Assembly (NCBI RefSeq): GCF_023703415.1
Contig: NZ_JAGMTU010000009.1
Coordinates: forward strand, 51,815-115,814
Reading direction: 5' to 3'
DNA from: Microbacterium sp. USTB-Y
GTDB lineage: Bacteria > Actinomycetota > Actinomycetes > Actinomycetales > Microbacteriaceae
Length of the DNA stretch: 64,000 nucleotides
The notes beneath the pieces were generated by a model. The model did no database searches and was not told the DNA's origin. It worked only from the letters and a program-made list of their open reading frames with translations. This document shows positions 51,192-60,021 of the stretch, piece by piece. The position numbers and the translations under genes were made by a program. Positions within the stretch are counted from its first letter, which is position 1; every line of letters starts with the position of its first letter.

Positions 51192-52169
51192 GTGAGAGCG
51201 AGCATCCCCAGCCCTCCCGAGCAATGGGCGCAGTTCCCGCTCGGTCCGCTGACCGTCCACGCGTACGCGCTGTGCATCATCGCCGGGATCGTGGCCGCGA
51301 CGCTCATCCTCGGCCATCGCCTGAAGAGGCGCGGGATCGACCCCGGGTTCGCGATCGACATCGCGCTCTGGTCGGTACCGCTGGGCATCGTGTGCGCCCG
51401 GTTCTATCACGTCTTCACGCACGTGGGCGACTACTTCGCCCCGGGGGACAACCTGTGGGACGTGTTCGCGATCTGGGACGGCGGCAACGCCCTCTACGGC
51501 TCCCTGATCGGCGGCGCCATCGGCATCGTCGTCGCCTGCCGGCGTGCGCGGGTGCGGTTCTGGAGCGTCGCGGATGCGCTCGCTCCGGCGCTGCTGGTCG
51601 CGCAGTCCCTGGGCCGGCTGGGCAACTACTTCAACCACGAGCTCTTCGGCCTGCCGACGACGCTCCCCTGGGGCCTGCAGATCGAGGCGACCAACCCGAA
51701 GTTCCCACCGGGGATGCCTCCGGGGACGCTCTTCCAGCCCCTGTTCCTCTACGAGATCGTCTGGAATCTGCTCGGTTTCGCCGTGATCCTCTGGTTGGAG
51801 CGCCGGTTCGCGCTCCAGTGGGGCAAGGTGCTCGCCCTGTACCTGATCTGGTACGGCGCGGGCCGCAGCTACCTCGAGTCGATCCGCATCGACCCGTCCA
51901 GCATCGGCTTCCTCGGCATCCCCGCGAACGTGTGGGCCTCGCTGGCGGCCGTCGCGCTCGGCCTCGTGCTGCTGGTGGTGCAGACACGACGGCATCCCGG
52001 TGGCGAGCCGTCCGCCTTCACGGGAGCGTCGCGGGTCGCGCTCGCCTCCGAGGGATCGGGAGATCCCGGTCGCGCCCTCGGGGTCGGCGGTGACGCGGTC
52101 GGCGGCGCCGCGGTCGGCGGCGAGGGGCCGGACGCGGAGGCCCCGGTCGGCAGCCGGGCGCAGCGGTAG
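51192..52169 (+). CDS. lgt: Prolipoprotein diacylglyceryl transferase Lgt
   Basis: This 325-residue membrane enzyme attaches diacylglycerol to the lipobox cysteine of prolipoproteins. About seven membrane segments are visible. The Lgt signature GRLGNYFNHELFGLPTTLPW is present near residue 140, with GGNALYGSLIGGAIGIVVAC before it. The essential Arg/Glu-containing loops (LPWGLQIEA, QPLFLYEIVWN) are intact. A Gly/Ala-rich tail of about 45 residues follows the last membrane segment, as in many Actinobacteria. The GTG start follows GAGAGGCGACC. Two lipoproteins with a LAGC/LTGC box in this window would be substrates. Confidence 0.93.
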   Translation: MRASIPSPPEQWAQFPLGPLTVHAYALCIIAGIVAATLILGHRLKRRGIDPGFAIDIALWSVPLGIVCARFYHVFTHVGDYFAPGDNLWDVFAIWDGGNALYGSLIGGAIGIVVACRRARVRFWSVADALAPALLVAQSLGRLGNYFNHELFGLPTTLPWGLQIEATNPKFPPGMPPGTLFQPLFLYEIVWNLLGFAVILWLERRFALQWGKVLALYLIWYGAGRSYLESIRIDPSSIGFLGIPANVWASLAAVALGLVLLVVQTRRHPGGEPSAFTGASRVALASEGSGDPGRALGVGGDAVGGAAVGGEGPDAEAPVGSRAQR

Positions 52170-52208
52170 CCCCGCCGCGCCCGGGCCGCCGTCTCACGCC
52201 CTGCGGCG

Positions 52209-53906
52209 TCAGGACACGAGGACGTCGTCCCCGAGCACCGCGCGCGCCGTGAGCATGCCGCCGGACAGGGAGGCGGAGTCGAAGCCCGCCTGCACGAGCA
52301 GCCGGTGGGCGATGTGCGAGCGCACGCCGGATCCGCATAGGGCCCGGACGGGACGTCCCGCGGCGGCCGCGCGCACCTCGTCGAGGCGGTCGCGCAGCTC
52401 CGTGTGCGGGATGTGCAGAGCCCCCGGCAGGTGCCCGGCGGCGTACTCCGCGGCGCTGCGCACATCGAGGATGAGCGTCTCCCCGCGCAGCCGCTCCCAG
52501 TCCTCGGCGTACCAGAGCCGGAGCGTCCCGTCCAGGACGTTCCCCCCGACCATGCCCACGAGGTTCACCGGATCCTTCGCACTGCCGTAGACGGGGGAGT
52601 AGGCGAGGTCCAGGTCGACGAGGTCGGCGGCGGTGAGTCCTGCCCGGATCGCCGTGGCGAGCACGTCGATCCTCTTGTCCACGCCCTCAAGGCCGACGGC
52701 CTGGGCGCCGAGCAGGAGGCCGTCGCCGTGGCGGACGTGGACGACGAGCGCCATCTGCGTCGCCCCGGGGAAGTATCCGGCGTGCTGGGTGGGGTGCAGG
52801 TGGAGGGTGTGCGCCTCGATGCCGGCGGCGCGCAAGGCGGCCCGGTTGGCCCCGGTGAGCGCGGCGGTGAGTTCGCCGACCCGCACGATCGCCGTGCCCA
52901 CGGGGGCCGGAAGGGGGCGCGCCGACGCGGGGCGGAGGATGTGGTCCGCGATCCCGCGTCCGGCGCGGTTCGCCGGGCCGGCCAGGGCGACCGGCCGGCG
53001 CAGGCCGGTGACGGCGTCGACGGAGAGCACCGCATCGCCGGCGGCGTAGACGTCCGGGAGGTTGGTGCGTCCGTGCTCGTCGACGAGGATCGCCCCGCGC
53101 TCGCACGCGACGCCGGCCGCTTCGAAGACCGCGGTGTCCGGGCGCACTCCGACGGAGAGCAGGATGAGGTCCGCGTCGAGGCGCCGGCCGTCCGCGAGGA
53201 CGACGGTGTCGTGCTCCTCGTGCTGCTCGACCGCCTGCGCGGCGACCCCGGCGTGCACGGTGATCCCGAGCCGGCGCAGCTCCGCCGCGACGGGGGCGGC
53301 GATCTCGGCCTCCAGCGGCGGCAGCACGTGGGGTGCGAGCTCGACGAGATCGACGTCGAGGCCCTGCTGACGGAGCGCCTCAGCGGCTTCCAGGCCGATG
53401 AACCCGGCCCCCAGCACCACCGCCCGCCGTGCGGCCGAGGCATGTCCGTCGATCCGCGCGCGTAGGTCGACGGCGTCCTCGACGGTGCGGAGGGTGCTCA
53501 CGCGCGGCGAGTCGAGCCCGGGCAGCGGCGGGCGCACGGCGACGGCACCCGGCGCCAGGACGAGCGCGTCGTACGCCAGCTGCTCCTCGCCCTGAGGCCC
53601 TCGCACCGTGACGGACCGCAGGCCGGAGTCGACGGCGGTGACCTCGTGGTGCACGCGCACATCGAGAGCGAGCGCGGCGCGCAGCGTGGCGGGCGTCTGG
53701 ACGAGCAGGTCGGCCTCGTCCTCGATCTCGCCGCCGACGTAGTAGGGGAGTCCGCAGTTCGCGAACGAGACGTGCGCGCCCCGTTCGAGCACGATGATCT
53801 CCGCGTTCTCGTCCAGGCGGCGGGCGCGCGCCGCGGCGCTCATACCGGCGGCCACGCCGCCGACGATCACGATCCGCCGGGCCGGATCCGTCACGGTCTC
53901 GCTCAT
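52209..53906 (-). CDS. CoA-disulfide reductase fused to a rhodanese domain
   Basis: This 565-residue flavoprotein has FAD motif IVIVGGVAAGMSAAARARR (12-30), the single redox cysteine FANCGLPYYVGG (Cys51), NAD motif VVLGAGFIGLEAAEALRQQG and a dimerisation domain. From about residue 470 there is a rhodanese domain with active-site RALCGSGVRS (Cys524). CoADR-rhodanese fusions reduce CoA disulfides, polysulfides or persulfides. The gene overlaps the small Cys-rich gene upstream (ATGA) and lies divergently to a CsoR/CstR-type regulator. This context supports a role in sulfide/persulfide detoxification. Confidence 0.9.
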   Translation of the reverse strand: MSETVTDPARRIVIVGGVAAGMSAAARARRLDENAEIIVLERGAHVSFANCGLPYYVGGEIEDEADLLVQTPATLRAALALDVRVHHEVTAVDSGLRSVTVRGPQGEEQLAYDALVLAPGAVAVRPPLPGLDSPRVSTLRTVEDAVDLRARIDGHASAARRAVVLGAGFIGLEAAEALRQQGLDVDLVELAPHVLPPLEAEIAAPVAAELRRLGITVHAGVAAQAVEQHEEHDTVVLADGRRLDADLILLSVGVRPDTAVFEAAGVACERGAILVDEHGRTNLPDVYAAGDAVLSVDAVTGLRRPVALAGPANRAGRGIADHILRPASARPLPAPVGTAIVRVGELTAALTGANRAALRAAGIEAHTLHLHPTQHAGYFPGATQMALVVHVRHGDGLLLGAQAVGLEGVDKRIDVLATAIRAGLTAADLVDLDLAYSPVYGSAKDPVNLVGMVGGNVLDGTLRLWYAEDWERLRGETLILDVRSAAEYAAGHLPGALHIPHTELRDRLDEVRAAAAGRPVRALCGSGVRSHIAHRLLVQAGFDSASLSGGMLTARAVLGDDVLVS

Positions 53907-54088
53907 CGCCCGAAGATCCGCGACAGTAGTCCGCCCCGAGTCGACGCGACCGCATCGATCTCCGCCTGCGAGTGCCGGCCGCCGCACCACTGCGCGGCCG
54001 GAACGGAGCGCTTCACCTCGGACACGTGCTGGCCGCACCCGGCCCAGGTCGTCTTCCCGCACGTCTTGCACGTCACTGCACGGCACAT
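53903..54088 (-). CDS. Small Cys-rich protein of the persulfide operon
   Basis: This 61-residue protein starts MCRAVTCKTCGKTTWAGCGQ and has CxxC and further Cys/His (HVSEVKRSVP, QWCGGRH) suited to a zinc ribbon or redox site. It ends LLSRIFGR. Similar short proteins occur next to rhodanese genes in Actinobacteria. Its function is unknown; thiol or metal binding is likely from composition. The start at 54088 follows GGAGGAGAAG. Its stop overlaps the CoADR-rhodanese start. Confidence 0.72.
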   Translation of the reverse strand: MCRAVTCKTCGKTTWAGCGQHVSEVKRSVPAAQWCGGRHSQAEIDAVASTRGGLLSRIFGR

Positions 54089-54117
54089 CTCTTCTCCTCC
54101 TCGCCCGGACGTCTCGG

Positions 54118-54158
54118 ATACCCCGGGGAGTATCAATCTAACATACTCCCGGGGGTAT
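54118..54158. promoter_or_regulatory. Paired CsoR/CstR-type operators
   Basis: ATACCCCGGGGAGTAT (54118-54133) and ATACTCCCGGGGGTAT (54143-54158) are near-perfect palindromes and complements of each other at 25-bp spacing. GC-rich centre with ATA/TAT ends is the usual form of CsoR-family operators. They occupy the divergent region between the regulator and the CoADR operon. Confidence 0.82.
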
Positions 54159-54168
54159 GCTTGGATCC

Positions 54169-54483
54169 ATGATCACCACCGGAACCGCCCAGGACCCCTC
54201 CGCGGACGCGACGCACCCGGCAGGGCACGACGCCGACGCGGTGCGCAAGATCTCCAACCGCCTGCGCCGCGCGCACGGCCAGCTCGCCGCGGTGATCGGC
54301 GCCGTCGAGGCCGGTGAGGACTGCCGCGCCGTCGTCCAGCAGCTCGCCGCGGTCACGAAGGCGCTGGACCGGGCCGGGTTCCTGGTGATCTCGACGGCGC
54401 TGCGCGAGTGCCTGACCGAGCCGGACGCCGATGGCGGGCCCAGTCCGGAGGAGTTAGAGAAGCTCTTCCTCACCCTCGCCTGA
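54169..54483 (+). CDS. CsoR-family regulator, probable persulfide sensor (CstR-like)
   Basis: This 104-residue protein has the CsoR/FrmR helical fold: RKISNRLRRAHGQLAAVIGA (26-45), Cys52 in GEDCRAVVQQL and Cys81 in ALRECL. The Cys-Cys distance of 29 equals that of CsoR. The residue in the place of the copper-ligand histidine is Ala77, so copper sensing is unlikely and two-cysteine persulfide chemistry is favoured. An ATG at 54157 would overlap the operator, so 54169 is preferred. It should repress the divergent CoADR-rhodanese operon. Confidence 0.8.
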   Translation: MITTGTAQDPSADATHPAGHDADAVRKISNRLRRAHGQLAAVIGAVEAGEDCRAVVQQLAAVTKALDRAGFLVISTALRECLTEPDADGGPSPEELEKLFLTLA

Positions 54484-54495
54484 GCGACGGGCGCT

Positions 54496-55284
54496 CTAAC
54501 GCGACTCCCACTGGAACCAGCGGATCCCGATCCCCGCGAAGACCACGAGATAGGCGCCGATCGCGACGATCGCCCAGCCGTCGTCGCTCGTCCAGGCCGA
54601 TGTCGACTGCACCGCGGTGAACAGGGTCATGAGCGCGCCGACGGGCGACCACTTCGCGATGGCGGTGAAGGTGTCGCCGAGCACGCCCGAGATGCCGAGG
54701 ATCCCCAGCAGCAGGAGCAGGACGTACAGCACCCGGCCGAGGGCGTTCACGGCGGTGGAGGAGCGGAGCAGTCCGACCACGGCCTGCCCGATCCCGAGGA
54801 ACATGGCGGCGCCGTAGATCGCGACGACGAAGATCAGCAGATACGTGCCCACGCCGTAACTGAGCCCGTGCATGATGCCCCCGACGACGATCACGACGAC
54901 GGCGGTGGCGATCGCGGCGACGAACTGCACGATCAGGCGGCTCAGCATGATCGCCCAGGTCGGCGTCGGCGTGACGCGCAGCCGCTGGAAGACGCCGGCC
55001 TCACGGTCGCGTGCGACGGTGATCGAGTAGCCCAGCAACGAGGACGACAGCAGTCCGTAGCTCAGGGCCAGGGCGATCATCAGCGCCGGCCCCGCTGCGC
55101 CGAAGCCCGCGCCGCCCCGGCGGGTGGCCTGGTTCGTGACGATCAGCATGAGGATCGGCACGGCGAGGTTCAGGATCAGGGTCTGCTTGCTGCGCAGGAT
55201 GACGGTGAAGTCGGCGGCGAGCAGGGAGCGCAGGGTCAGCCCGATCGGAGGCCGGGCGACGGCGAGGTCAGTCACGGAGATCAC
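54496..55284 (-). CDS. ABC-2 type transporter permease
   Basis: This 262-residue protein has six predicted membrane segments, such as ALMIALALSYGLLSSSLLGY and TYLLIFVVAIYGAAMFLGIG. The N-terminal amphipathic FTVILRSKQTLILNLAVPIL is usual for ABC-2 permeases. VARDREAGVFQRLRVTPTP corresponds to the coupling region. It pairs with the ATPase upstream, with 17 bp overlap. Exporters of this type move drugs, lipids or peptides; the substrate is unknown. Confidence 0.84.
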   Translation of the reverse strand: MISVTDLAVARPPIGLTLRSLLAADFTVILRSKQTLILNLAVPILMLIVTNQATRRGGAGFGAAGPALMIALALSYGLLSSSLLGYSITVARDREAGVFQRLRVTPTPTWAIMLSRLIVQFVAAIATAVVVIVVGGIMHGLSYGVGTYLLIFVVAIYGAAMFLGIGQAVVGLLRSSTAVNALGRVLYVLLLLLGILGISGVLGDTFTAIAKWSPVGALMTLFTAVQSTSAWTSDDGWAIVAIGAYLVVFAGIGIRWFQWESR

Positions 55285-56077
55285 TTCCCGTCAGGGCGAT
55301 GAAGACGTCTTCGAGCGTCGGTTCGCCGTGCGCGACGGCGAGCACGCGCGGATCCTCCCGGTGCGCGGCGATGAGCTCGGCCGGGCTGCCGGTCGTGACG
55401 ATCCGGCCGTGATCGATGATGACGATGCGATCGCACACCGCCTGCGCCTCCTCCATCGAATGAGTGGTGAGCAGGATGCTGCCCCCGCGTCGCCGGGAGG
55501 CCTCGATGCGCTGCCAGAGGCTGCGCCGCGACTGCGGATCCAGACCGCTCGTCGGCTCGTCCAGCAGGAGGAGCAGGGGATCGTGAAGCGTCGCGATGAG
55601 GAGGGAGAAGCGCTGCGCCTGGCCGCCCGAGAGGCCCTTGAGTCGCTTCGACGCCTCCTGCTCGAGCCCCACTCCGTCCAGCGCCTCCCGGGCGGCGGCG
55701 CGGGTCAGCCGCACGCCGTACAGGCCGGCATACAGCCGCAGCAGCTGCTCGATGCTCAGCTCGGGCTGGAATCCCGAGCTCTGCAGCTGCACGCCGAGCC
55801 GGGCGCGGGCGTCGATCGGATGACGCAGCGCATCGATCCCGTCGACGACCACGGATCCGCTCACCGGCCGTCGCAGGCCCTCGATCACGCTCAGCGTGGT
55901 CGTCTTGCCGGCGCCGTTCGGCCCGAGCAGCCCCAGGATCTCGCCGCGCGCGATACGGAACGCGACGCCGTCGACGGCCGTGCGGGATCCGTATCTCACC
56001 ACGAGACCGTCGACGGCGAGGACGGCGCCGTCCTGCATCGACGCATCGGTCTGCGACTGCTCTGCTGATGTCGACAT
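55268..56077 (-). CDS. ABC transporter ATP-binding protein (export type)
   Basis: This 269-residue ATPase has Walker A LGPNGAGKTT (near 49), signature LSGGQAQRFS, Walker B LLLLLDEPTSGLDP and the H-loop TTHSMEEA. It is of the CcmA/DrrA type that partners with ABC-2 permeases. The ATG at 56077 is the first start in front of the conserved core. No regulator is adjacent, and the 219 bp upstream contain an inverted-repeat cluster. Confidence 0.87.
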   Translation of the reverse strand: MSTSAEQSQTDASMQDGAVLAVDGLVVRYGSRTAVDGVAFRIARGEILGLLGPNGAGKTTTLSVIEGLRRPVSGSVVVDGIDALRHPIDARARLGVQLQSSGFQPELSIEQLLRLYAGLYGVRLTRAAAREALDGVGLEQEASKRLKGLSGGQAQRFSLLIATLHDPLLLLLDEPTSGLDPQSRRSLWQRIEASRRRGGSILLTTHSMEEAQAVCDRIVIIDHGRIVTTGSPAELIAAHREDPRVLAVAHGEPTLEDVFIALTGSDLRD

Positions 56078-56172
56078 GGCGCACCGCCTTCGGTTCGCGC
56101 TCAGCGTCGCACCGGTTGCTATCCGCAGGCTATGAGAACGGCTGGCATCCGCCGTTCGTCCTGCGACGATCA

Positions 56173-56251
56173 GCACAGCCCGTGACGATCAGCACACGTA
56201 TCGACGTCGATCCGTGTGCTGATCGTCACGACCTGTGCCGATCGTGACAGG
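56173..56251. repeat. Inverted-repeat cluster around CGATCAGCACA
   Basis: CGTGACGATCAGCACACG (56181-56198) is perfectly mirrored at 56213-56230, around a 14-bp partly palindromic loop. An extra direct half (GACGATCAGCACA, before 56178) and an extra inverted half (TGTGCCGATCGTGAC) flank it. It lies between the M20 stop and the ABC ATPase start. Confidence 0.7.
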
Positions 56252-56295
56252 GTCGGAGGCGGATCCGGGCCGGGAGGCGGATCCGGTGCGCGTCG

Positions 56296-57510
56296 TCAGC
56301 CGAGGAACTCGCGCGCCGCGACGGTCAGGGCCTGCACGCCCACCTCGATCGTGGGGTGGATCTCGACCGCGAAGAACGGGGAGTGGTTCGTGGCGATCTC
56401 GCTGTCGACCGTCCCCTGCGCCACCGCGGCGGCGTAGCGCGCGGGGGCGATGCCGCCCCAGAACCAGAACACGAGCGGCACGCCGGCGTCGCGGGCGAAC
56501 CACGACACGTCCTCGCTGCCCGTGAACAGGCCGGGATCGATCACGTTCTCATCGCCGAACGCGGCGCGGAAGGCCGCCGTCGCGCGCTCGGTCGCCTCGT
56601 CGTCGTTGATCGTCGCGGGCAGCGTGTGCAGCGTCTCGATGGTCGGCTCCTCGGTCGCGCCGCTCGCCATCGCCTCGGCCTTGATCACGCGCTCCACCTT
56701 CGCCAGCACCTTGGTGCGCAGGGCGTCGTCCGGGTAGCGCAGGCTGAGGTCGAGGGTGGCCTCGGCCGGGATGATGTTGTTCTTGGTGCCGGCGTGGATT
56801 GCGCCCACCGTGACCACGGCGAGGTCGTGCGGATCCACCTCCCGCGAGACCACCGTCTGCAGGCGCATCACCGTGGCGGCCGCCATGACCACGGGGTCGA
56901 TCGTGGAGTGCGGGCGGGATCCGTGCCCGCCGCGGCCGTGCAGCACGACGTGCAGTCCGTCCGAGGCCGACATCTGGGGACCGGGCCGCACGCCGATCAT
57001 GCCGGCGGGGAACGGCGTGACGTGCTGGCCGATGACGACGTCGGGTCGGGGGAAGCGGTCCAGCGCGCCATCGTCGAGCATCGCGCGGGCGCCGGCGCCG
57101 AACTCCTCCGCAGGCTGGATCACGACGACGAGGGTGCCGGACCACTCGTCCCGGGTGCGGACGAGCTCCTCCACGGCGCCGATCATCGCGGTCACGTGCA
57201 TGTCGTGGCCGCACGCGTGCATGACGCCCACCTCGTGCCCCTCGGCGTCGATCCCAGTGGCGGTGCTGGCGTAGGGCAGACCCGACTCCTCGACCACGGG
57301 CAGCGCGTCCATGTCGGCGCGCGCCCAGACGACCGGTCCCGCGCCGTTGGCGAGCACGCCGACGACGCCTGTGCGACCCACGCCCTCGGTGACCTCGAGG
57401 CCGAGGTCGCGCAGATGCCCGGCGGCGATGCCCGCGGTGCGCACCTCCTGGAACGAGAGCTCGGGATTGCGGTGCAGGTCGATGAAGAGCGCTTCGAGGT
57501 CGATCGTCAT
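56296..57510 (-). CDS. M20-family amidohydrolase (aminoacylase/peptidase)
   Basis: This 404-residue cytosolic enzyme belongs to the M20D amidohydrolases. Motifs: IDLHRNPELSFQE near 10, VWARADMDALPVVEESGLPY, MHACGHDMHVTAMIGAVEE (zinc ligands), VVIQPAEEFGAGARAMLDDG with catalytic Glu, and the C-terminal ATNHSPFFAVEI. Such enzymes hydrolyse N-acyl amino acids or related amides. It lies 10 bp downstream of the TetR gene on the same strand, which suggests co-transcription. Confidence 0.88.
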   Translation of the reverse strand: MTIDLEALFIDLHRNPELSFQEVRTAGIAAGHLRDLGLEVTEGVGRTGVVGVLANGAGPVVWARADMDALPVVEESGLPYASTATGIDAEGHEVGVMHACGHDMHVTAMIGAVEELVRTRDEWSGTLVVVIQPAEEFGAGARAMLDDGALDRFPRPDVVIGQHVTPFPAGMIGVRPGPQMSASDGLHVVLHGRGGHGSRPHSTIDPVVMAAATVMRLQTVVSREVDPHDLAVVTVGAIHAGTKNNIIPAEATLDLSLRYPDDALRTKVLAKVERVIKAEAMASGATEEPTIETLHTLPATINDDEATERATAAFRAAFGDENVIDPGLFTGSEDVSWFARDAGVPLVFWFWGGIAPARYAAAVAQGTVDSEIATNHSPFFAVEIHPTIEVGVQALTVAAREFLG

Positions 57511-57520
57511 AGGGCCGAGC

Positions 57521-58186
57521 CTACGCGGATCCGCCGGCGGTCTCGGCGACGTACGTCTCGAGTGCGGGGCCGGGGTGCAGCACGCCGTTCACGATCGCCT
57601 CGATCGCGAAGGCGCTGGCCTCGGCCAGGCCGACGGCCGCAGGGTCGAGCAGCCACTGCAGCTGCAGGCCGTCCATGACCGCGAGGATCGCCGCCGACGC
57701 CGTGGCGATCACCGTCGTGTCGGTCACGCCCTCCTGGGCGCACAGCTCGACGAACGCGGCGCCCACCTCGCCGCGGAGCTTGGTGTACCGGTGCTCGAAG
57801 AACCCGCGTGCGGGATGGCCGTCGGTCACCGATTCGTTCGAGAGCACGGTGTACACCTGCACGATGCCGGGCCTCAGCTCGTTCGAGAACGCGGTCTTGA
57901 CGAGGTGCAGGAACAGGGCGGGGCCGTCGGGGATGTGCTTCTCGGCGAGGCCTTCGACGTCGCTCTCGTCACGATAGGCGAGCACCTCGAGCAGCAGCTT
58001 CTGCTTGGAGCCGAAATGATGCAGCACCCCCGCGTGCGTCATCCCGACCTGCTCCGCGATATCGGCCAGGGTGCCGTTCGCGGATCCCTTCGCGCCGAAG
58101 ATCTCGATCGCGGCCTTCAGGATCTCGGTCCGCTTGCGCTCGGTCTCCGGCCGCGATTTCACGCGGTTCGAGGTGGACGTGACCAT
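57521..58186 (-). CDS. TetR-family transcriptional regulator
   Basis: This 221-residue regulator has the N-terminal helix-turn-helix (RTEILKAAIEIFGAKGSANG, then TLADIAEQVGMTHAGVLHHF). The C-terminal domain is of the TetR_C class with FEHRYTKLRGEVGAAFVELC. I chose the ATG at 58186 after AAGGGACACGAA; a further in-frame start 17 codons upstream would overlap the operator region. It is divergent from the Opp-type transporter operon, and two TTAC/GTAA palindromes lie between them. Confidence 0.87.
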   Translation of the reverse strand: MVTSTSNRVKSRPETERKRTEILKAAIEIFGAKGSANGTLADIAEQVGMTHAGVLHHFGSKQKLLLEVLAYRDESDVEGLAEKHIPDGPALFLHLVKTAFSNELRPGIVQVYTVLSNESVTDGHPARGFFEHRYTKLRGEVGAAFVELCAQEGVTDTTVIATASAAILAVMDGLQLQWLLDPAAVGLAEASAFAIEAIVNGVLHPGPALETYVAETAGGSA

Positions 58187-58217
58187 TTCGTGTCCCTTCC
58201 CCTTCTTGTCATCCAGC

Positions 58218-58261
58218 TTACTGGTGGGTAACCTCACTTTTGCTTACTTTCCCGCTAGTAA
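58218..58261. promoter_or_regulatory. Two TTAC...GTAA palindromes, candidate TetR operators
   Basis: TTACTGGTGGGTAA (58218-58231) and TTACT-N8-AGTAA (58244-58261) lie in a locally AT-rich gap between the TetR gene and the transporter operon. Their centres are 28 bp apart. They are the only clear palindromes there and fit control by the adjacent TetR regulator. Confidence 0.6.
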
Positions 58262-58336
58262 GTAAATTCCCCCAGAGAAGCGGGACCCCGCATCACATGG
58301 GCGCACGACGACGTCGGCCCACGAGAAGGAGAAGCA

Positions 58337-60007
58337 ATGAGGCTCAGGAAGACCTTGATCGCGGTGACCGCGTTCGCGGCGATCGGCGCGGTGGCGCTGA
58401 CCGGCTGCTCGTCGGGTTCCAGCACGGGCGCATCCGGCGGTTCGCTCACGGTGGCGAAGCCGGACGGCGCCGCGATCCTTTCGACGCAGACCAACAACCC
58501 GTTCATCTCGACGGGATCGGGCATGTCGCTCGGCTACGACCGGATGATCTACGAACCGCTGGCGATGGTCAACCCGGTCGGCAAGAACGAGACCACGCCG
58601 TGGCTCGCCTCGAAGGTGGAGTGGAACTCCGACTACACGCAGCTCACGGTCACCCCGCGCGCCGACGTCAAATGGAGCGACGGCAAGCCCTTCACCGCCG
58701 ACGACATCGTCTTCACCTACAACCTCATCAAGAGCACCCCCGCGCTCGATCTCGCCGGACTCAAGCTCGCCGACGTCAAGAAGGACGGCGCGAACGTGGT
58801 CCTCTCCTTCACCGAGTCCAAGTTCGTGAAGCAGGGCGACGTGCTGCAGGTGAGCATCGTGCCCGAGCACCAGTGGAAGAGCATCGCGGACCCGACCAAG
58901 GACCCGGTCAAGGAGGCCGTCGGAACCGGCCCCTACACGATCAAGAGTTTCTCCTCGCAGGGCGTCGTGCTGAACGCCCGCACCGACTACTGGGGCGGCA
59001 AGGTCCCGGTGGGCCAGCTCAAGTACCTCGAGTACAACGACAACACCGGCCTGCTCCGCGCGCTGCAGAGCAAGGAGGCCGACTGGGCCCAGATCTTCAT
59101 CACGGACTACCAGAAGAACTACGTCGACAAGGATCCGAAGCACAACGTGTTCTGGGGCGCCAACGTGCTCAGCCCCGACATGGTGCTCGTCAACACGACG
59201 AAGGCGCCGTTCAACGACGTCGCCTTCCGCAAGGCCGTCAACATGGTCGTCGACCGCAAGGCGCACGCCGAGAAGGCGCGCAGCAACGCCGGCCCCGAGC
59301 TCACCAGCGTCACGGGCATCCCGCAGCCGACGGGCGACCAGTACATCGCGCCGGAGTACAAGGACAAGACGTTCTCGATCGACGTCGACGGCGCCAAGAA
59401 GGTGCTGACCGACGCCGGCTACACGTGGAAGGACGGCGCGCTCATCGACCCGTCGGGCAACCCGGTCTCGTTCACGCTGCAGGACCCGCAGGGCTGGAAC
59501 GACTACGTCACCGGCATCCAGCTCGTCGCCACGCAGATCAAGAACACGCTCGGCGCCGACGCGAAGGTGGCCACCCCCGACGCCGACACCTGGTTCACCA
59601 ACATGGCGACCGGCAACTTCGACGCCGCGCTGCACTGGTCGGGATCCGGATCGAACCCCTGGCACATCTACGACGACGTCATGAACGGCGCGTACCTGGA
59701 GCAGGCCGCGGACGGAAAGGTCTCCGACAACTTCGGCCGTTACGACAACCCCGAGGCGACGGCGCTGCTGAAGCAGTACGCACAGGCCTCCGACGACGCG
59801 ACGCGCACGGATGCGCTCAACAAGATCCAGAAGATCTTCGTCGAAGACGTCCCCGCCATCCCGATCGGGACGCACCCGCAGCTGGGCGAGTACAACACCC
59901 GCACCTACACGGGGTGGCCGAGCGAGAAGGACCAGTACGCGACCGCCGACCCGACGCAGCCCTCGGCCGTGCAGGTCATCATGAACCTGAAGCCGGTCGG
60001 CAAATAA
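58337..60007 (+). CDS. Opp/Dpp-type ABC substrate-binding lipoprotein
   Basis: This 556-residue protein has a lipoprotein signal ending LTGC (Cys24) and belongs to extracellular solute-binding family 5. Clear family points are MIYEPLAMVNPVGKNETTPW, SDGKPFTADDIVFTYNLIKS and the C-terminal DVPAIPIGTHPQLGEYNTRT. Family 5 proteins bind oligopeptides or, in several lineages, cello- and other beta-oligosaccharides. The operon ends with a probable GH3 glucosidase, which favours a sugar. The start follows GGAGAAGCA-type sequence. Confidence 0.9.
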   Translation: MRLRKTLIAVTAFAAIGAVALTGCSSGSSTGASGGSLTVAKPDGAAILSTQTNNPFISTGSGMSLGYDRMIYEPLAMVNPVGKNETTPWLASKVEWNSDYTQLTVTPRADVKWSDGKPFTADDIVFTYNLIKSTPALDLAGLKLADVKKDGANVVLSFTESKFVKQGDVLQVSIVPEHQWKSIADPTKDPVKEAVGTGPYTIKSFSSQGVVLNARTDYWGGKVPVGQLKYLEYNDNTGLLRALQSKEADWAQIFITDYQKNYVDKDPKHNVFWGANVLSPDMVLVNTTKAPFNDVAFRKAVNMVVDRKAHAEKARSNAGPELTSVTGIPQPTGDQYIAPEYKDKTFSIDVDGAKKVLTDAGYTWKDGALIDPSGNPVSFTLQDPQGWNDYVTGIQLVATQIKNTLGADAKVATPDADTWFTNMATGNFDAALHWSGSGSNPWHIYDDVMNGAYLEQAADGKVSDNFGRYDNPEATALLKQYAQASDDATRTDALNKIQKIFVEDVPAIPIGTHPQLGEYNTRTYTGWPSEKDQYATADPTQPSAVQVIMNLKPVGK

Positions 60008-60021
60008 CCGCCCATCCCCCT

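Noticed and set aside
54157..54168. Upstream ATG for the CstR-like regulator
   Set aside because: It overlaps the second operator palindrome and adds four residues that are not part of the conserved fold.
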